Of a DNA stretch of 8,748 bases, positions 6,029-8,748 are shown one piece after another. The notes under the pieces were generated by a model. The model searched no databases and had not been told where the DNA came from. It worked only from the letters and a program-made list of their open reading frames with translations. A program made the translations under genes and the position numbers. The stretch covers positions 1-8,748 of the forward strand of contig CBFHYJ010000065.1 of NCBI GenBank assembly GCA_965659945.1. Reading direction: 5' to 3'. How positions within the stretch are numbered: the stretch's first letter is position 1; each line of letters begins with the position of its first letter. Source of the stretch: VMDJ01 sp965659945 (GTDB lineage: Bacteria > Pseudomonadota > Gammaproteobacteria > Chromatiales > Chromatiaceae).

Positions 6029-6556
6029 TCAGGACTTCTTTTCCTTGCCGCCATCTTGGTAAACCTTACGTTTAAACAGATCGGTTCGACGACTGACTAC
6101 ACGGTCCACAAACAACATACCGTCGAGATGGTCAATCTCATGTTGCGCAGCACGTGCTTCATAGCCTTCCATCTCGAATTGAAGCGGCTCACCATAGGGA
6201 TCTTTTGCGGTCAACGTGATTTTCGTCGCACGAATCACATTACCCGTGTAATCGGGCACTGACAAACAACCCTCGCGACCTTTCTCAAAACCATCCCATT
6301 TTGTAATCTCAGGGTTCACCAACACCATGTAGCCATGGTTAGGCACCGGTTTACGTGTGGTTGAACAATCGATGATAACTATACGTTTGAACATACCTAC
6401 TTGAGGCGCAGCGATACCCACAGCAGCCGGGCCGTTCTGACGTGTTTCTTCTAGATCGGCAATAAAAGCACGCAAATCATCATCAAACACCTCAACAGGT
6501 TCTGAGACCTGCTTCAAGCGCTCATCAGGAAGCTGGAGTATCTCGAGAAGTACCAT
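6029..6556 (-). CDS. def: Peptide deformylase
   Basis: Metalloenzyme that removes the formyl group from the N-terminal Met of new proteins at the ribosome. The 175 residues fit the family. Motif II EGCLS (95-99, metal ligand C97) and motif III HEIDH (139-143, ligands H139 and H143, catalytic E140) are intact. Motif I reads AVGIAAPQ at 45-52, with Ala where most members have the first Gly of GxGxAAxQ; Q52 is kept. The C-terminus is basic (KRK...KEKK). The start is set by homology (LEILQLPDERL near the N-terminus is typical), although the ribosome site is weak. The stop of the ACT gene lies 6 bp upstream, so translation is probably coupled. It is not next to fmt as in E. coli, so it may be an additional deformylase copy. 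The rest of the genome would decide. Confidence 0.95.
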   Translation of the reverse strand: MVLLEILQLPDERLKQVSEPVEVFDDDLRAFIADLEETRQNGPAAVGIAAPQVGMFKRIVIIDCSTTRKPVPNHGYMVLVNPEITKWDGFEKGREGCLSVPDYTGNVIRATKITLTAKDPYGEPLQFEMEGYEARAAQHEIDHLDGMLFVDRVVSRRTDLFKRKVYQDGGKEKKS

Positions 6557-6562
6557 CGTGAA

Positions 6563-7087
6563 TTAACCGATATACGTCTCGATAGCCGACACACTCACCG
6601 ACACATCGCTCTCGCGAACCGAGTTCAATGCCGTTTCTATCGCTTCAATATCCAGCGCAGACACAGCCGTGATTTGCATGATGTAAATTGGCTTATCTTT
6701 AGTGCCGGCAACATCAGATTCCAAATCAAGGATGTTGATACCCATCTCTGCTAAGACAGCAGTGACTTGCGAGACGATACCCGGACGATCAGCGCCACTC
6801 ACCGTCACATGCACATTCGGAATGACATGCTCATGTAGACCGCCCTCAATTGGGTCAACATGCAAACACATCCCTTGCGATTCTAAAATTGTAGCGAGTG
6901 AGTTGCGCAGCGAATGTTCATCATCTGCACCTGACACCATCATCATCACGGTAAAGTTGCCACCTAAACGCAACATCGAGGTCTCACCCAAGGTCACACC
7001 ATGATCAGCTAAGGCACCTGAAATCGCTGCCACCATCCCGGGCTTATCTTTACCAACCATCGTTAACATGAACCACGTTGTCTTCAT
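6563..7087 (-). CDS. Two-ACT-domain protein, GcvR-like
   Basis: A 174-residue cytoplasmic protein made of two ACT domains (about 4-75 and 91-170), each with its ligand-turn motif: GKDKPGM at 12-18 and GADRPGI at 98-104. This architecture is that of GcvR, which in E. coli antagonises the activator GcvA of the glycine-cleavage operon. There is no DNA-binding or catalytic domain, so it must act through a partner or as an amino-acid sensor. The residues after ACT1 (HVDPIEGG) form a short linker. It starts 7 bp after the pgeF stop with an AGTGAG-like weak ribosome site, and def follows 6 bp later. No glycine-cleavage gene or GcvA is in the window, so the GcvR role is inferred from family only. Confidence 0.88.
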   Translation of the reverse strand: MKTTWFMLTMVGKDKPGMVAAISGALADHGVTLGETSMLRLGGNFTVMMMVSGADDEHSLRNSLATILESQGMCLHVDPIEGGLHEHVIPNVHVTVSGADRPGIVSQVTAVLAEMGINILDLESDVAGTKDKPIYIMQITAVSALDIEAIETALNSVRESDVSVSVSAIETYIG

Positions 7088-7094
7088 TGCTCAC

Positions 7095-7832
7095 TCACTT
7101 ATTGTCATCTGATAACCAAATTAGACTAGCCATTCTGCCAGTAACCGACTCGCGTCGAAATGAATAGAAATGATCTGCATCAGCATAGGTACAGATACCA
7201 CCGCCATAGATCTGTGAGACACCTGTCGCCAATAAACGCTGTCGAGCTAATTGAAATATATCCGCCATCCAATGACCCGGGCGTGATTCAACAAAGGCTG
7301 ACTCGGTTTGTGAATGCTGCCGCACAAAAACTTCTCGTACCTCATCACCAACTTCAAAATGCTCAGGGCCAATTGCAGGTCCCATCCATGCCATCACCTT
7401 ACTCGGATCTTCAAAACAATTAAGTGTTTGCTCTAAAACACCTGCTGCTAAACCGCGCCAACCCGCATGTGCAGCGGCGACTGCGGTACCCTGCTCATCA
7501 CAAAAAAGGACCGGCAAACAATCCGCTGTCATCACTACACAAGGGGTATCTGATTGCTGAGTAAAAGCGGCGTCAGCACACTGTGTTGTCGTTAACTCAG
7601 GCCGAACGACCTCAGTACCGTGAACTTGCTCAAGCCAGTAAGGCTCATTGGGAATCAATAAGGCGTCGGTTAATCGACGACGATTCTCTGCCACATGGTT
7701 CGAATCATCTTCAACATGAGTGGCTAGATTTAAACTATCCCAAGCTCCCTGACTGACACCGCCTTCTCGTGTGGTTGAATAAGCTCGCACATGCTCGGGA
7801 GCTGGCCAGTCAGGAATAATCGGTCTAATCAT
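7095..7832 (-). CDS. pgeF: Peptidoglycan editing factor PgeF (YfiH, laccase-domain family)
   Basis: A 245-residue single-domain protein of the DUF152/YfiH family. E. coli PgeF removes mis-made UDP-MurNAc-L-Ser and so keeps peptidoglycan stems correct. Relatives have also been described as purine nucleoside-processing enzymes, and the older polyphenol-oxidase label is doubtful. The metal-site residues are visible: H71 in EQVHG, C105 in TADCLP and H122 in AAHAGWRG. The family N-terminal STTREGGVS (19-27) and the C-terminal YSFRRE are present. Its start overlaps the end of rluD by 8 bp in another frame (ATGATTAG), the classic coupling seen for this pair. There is no export signal, so it acts in the cytoplasm on precursors. 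Confidence 0.96.
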   Translation of the reverse strand: MIRPIIPDWPAPEHVRAYSTTREGGVSQGAWDSLNLATHVEDDSNHVAENRRRLTDALLIPNEPYWLEQVHGTEVVRPELTTTQCADAAFTQQSDTPCVVMTADCLPVLFCDEQGTAVAAAHAGWRGLAAGVLEQTLNCFEDPSKVMAWMGPAIGPEHFEVGDEVREVFVRQHSQTESAFVESRPGHWMADIFQLARQRLLATGVSQIYGGGICTYADADHFYSFRRESVTGRMASLIWLSDDNK

Positions 7833-8748
7833 CCTCTTCCCATATCTCTAAGCCATCGACTTCGAAGGCCTGATAGAAATCATCACCGAACTCCATTTCT
7901 TCACCATCACCAAAATGATGATCACGTAGCGCTTCAATAAGAACTGCCATGTCATCTGGCATTGGTACTTCGAAGTTAAGCTCCTTGCCACTTTCAGGAT
8001 GCAGAAAGCTCAAGCGTTTCGCGTGAAGTGCTTGGCGATTAAAGCCACGCATCACTTCTTTTAAATAATCATCGGCATTTTTCGGTAGTTGCAATCGTGC
8101 ACCATATACAGGATCTCCCACTAAGGAATGACGAAGATGTGCCATGTGCACACGAATCTGATGCGTGCGTCCGGTCTCGAGATTCACCTGCAATAAGGTA
8201 TGCGCCTGAAATTTTTCGAGCACTCGATAATGCGTGATCGCAGGCTTTCCCATGGGGTTAACCGCCATCTTGATGCGCTGAGTCGGATGACGACCAATCG
8301 GCAAATCAATCGTACCGCCAACATTGAACTTTCCATTCACCACTGCACGGTATTCGCGTTTCATGGTGCGATTCGCTAAGGCTTCACTTAATTGCTTATG
8401 AGCAAGCTCGCTTCGCGCTACAACCATCAAACCAGTTGTTTCTTTATCTAAGCGATGCACAATGCCGGCACGTGGAATATTCGCCAGATTCTCATCCATG
8501 TAGAGCAGGCCATTTTGCAAGGTACCATCTGGGTTACCGGCTGCAGGATGCACCACCAAGCCCGCGGGCTTATTCACCACGATCAGATGCTCATCCTCAT
8601 AGACCACCTCAAAATCGACTTGCTGAGGTCGGCATTCAACTTGATCTTCGATCACTGCCGTTAATTGCACCTGATCACCGAGCTTAACCGCATCTCGGGG
8701 CCTTACGGTTTCGCCATTGAGTAAAACCCGCCCTTCTTTTGTCCATGC
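7825..8748 (-). CDS. rluD: 23S rRNA pseudouridine synthase RluD (5' end beyond the window)
   Basis: Converts uridines of 23S rRNA helix 69 (1911, 1915 and 1917 in E. coli) to pseudouridine during 50S assembly. The frame stays open to the window edge, showing 307 residues; E. coli RluD has 326, so about 20 are missing. The GTG at 8670 is internal, because the 26 codons before it encode the S4 RNA-binding stretch (KEGRVLLNGETVRPRD). After S4 comes the RluA-type catalytic domain with NKPAGLVVHP, the catalytic Asp in HRLDKETTG (codon 8446-8448) and GRTHQIRVH. The C-terminus is acidic (WEEDD), within the tail known to matter for RluD function. It overlaps pgeF by 8 bp. In many gammaproteobacteria bamD lies divergently upstream, which could be expected just outside the window. 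Confidence 0.97.
   Translation of the reverse strand, partial: AWTKEGRVLLNGETVRPRDAVKLGDQVQLTAVIEDQVECRPQQVDFEVVYEDEHLIVVNKPAGLVVHPAAGNPDGTLQNGLLYMDENLANIPRAGIVHRLDKETTGLMVVARSELAHKQLSEALANRTMKREYRAVVNGKFNVGGTIDLPIGRHPTQRIKMAVNPMGKPAITHYRVLEKFQAHTLLQVNLETGRTHQIRVHMAHLRHSLVGDPVYGARLQLPKNADDYLKEVMRGFNRQALHAKRLSFLHPESGKELNFEVPMPDDMAVLIEALRDHHFGDGEEMEFGDDFYQAFEVDGLEIWEEDD

Noticed and set aside
7095..7832. Multicopper laccase
   Set aside because: The laccase-domain label for this family is historical. The protein is too short and lacks multicopper-oxidase motifs; the PgeF/YfiH metal site H71/C105/H122 is what is present.
8670..8670. GTG 8670 as the rluD start
   Set aside because: The frame continues to the window edge and the upstream 26 codons encode a recognisable S4 domain, so the gene is cut by the window, not started here.

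Overview
This window looks like a chromosomal segment of a mid-GC gammaproteobacterium. The main evidence is the rluD-pgeF-...-clpB order seen in Escherichia coli and relatives. ClpB is 857 residues, the same length as the E. coli protein, and there is a near-textbook sigma-32 (heat-shock) promoter. I cannot place the genus. The Asn/Gly/Trp-rich secreted protein in the middle recalls sulfur-globule proteins of sulfur oxidisers, but composition alone does not prove that. A run of 96 Ns shows that this is a draft, scaffolded assembly, possibly metagenomic.

Left part, plus strand (8-2570): a tightly packed operon of a HAD-IB phosphatase-like hydrolase, a FecCD/BtuC-family permease and its ABC ATPase. 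The permease starts 2 bp after the hydrolase stop, and the ATPase start overlaps the permease stop as ATGA. No periplasmic binding protein is visible, so the substrate (vitamin B12 or a ferric siderophore) is open. The ATPase is interrupted by the Ns, which are flanked by two identical 78-bp copies of the gene's own sequence. Collapsing them gives an intact, normal 250-residue ATPase, so the interruption is almost certainly an assembly artefact.

Middle (2571-3358): a 155-bp intergenic region with a candidate sigma-E-type promoter, then a secreted 189-residue low-complexity protein with recurring MPW motifs. A strong bidirectional terminator separates it from the convergent clpB.

Right part, minus strand (3359-8748): read in transcription order, rluD (5' end cut by the window edge), pgeF/yfiH, a two-ACT-domain GcvR-like protein, a peptide deformylase, and clpB. 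The first four are overlapping or separated by 6-7 bp, as in an operon. clpB follows after 96 bp that hold a perfect hairpin and its own sigma-32 promoter. It is therefore a heat-inducible unit at the end of a housekeeping operon for 23S rRNA modification, peptidoglycan precursor editing, an ACT-type regulator and N-terminal deformylation.

I found no phage, transposon, CRISPR, tRNA or defence system. The least familiar element is the MPW-repeat exported protein with its possible envelope-stress promoter.
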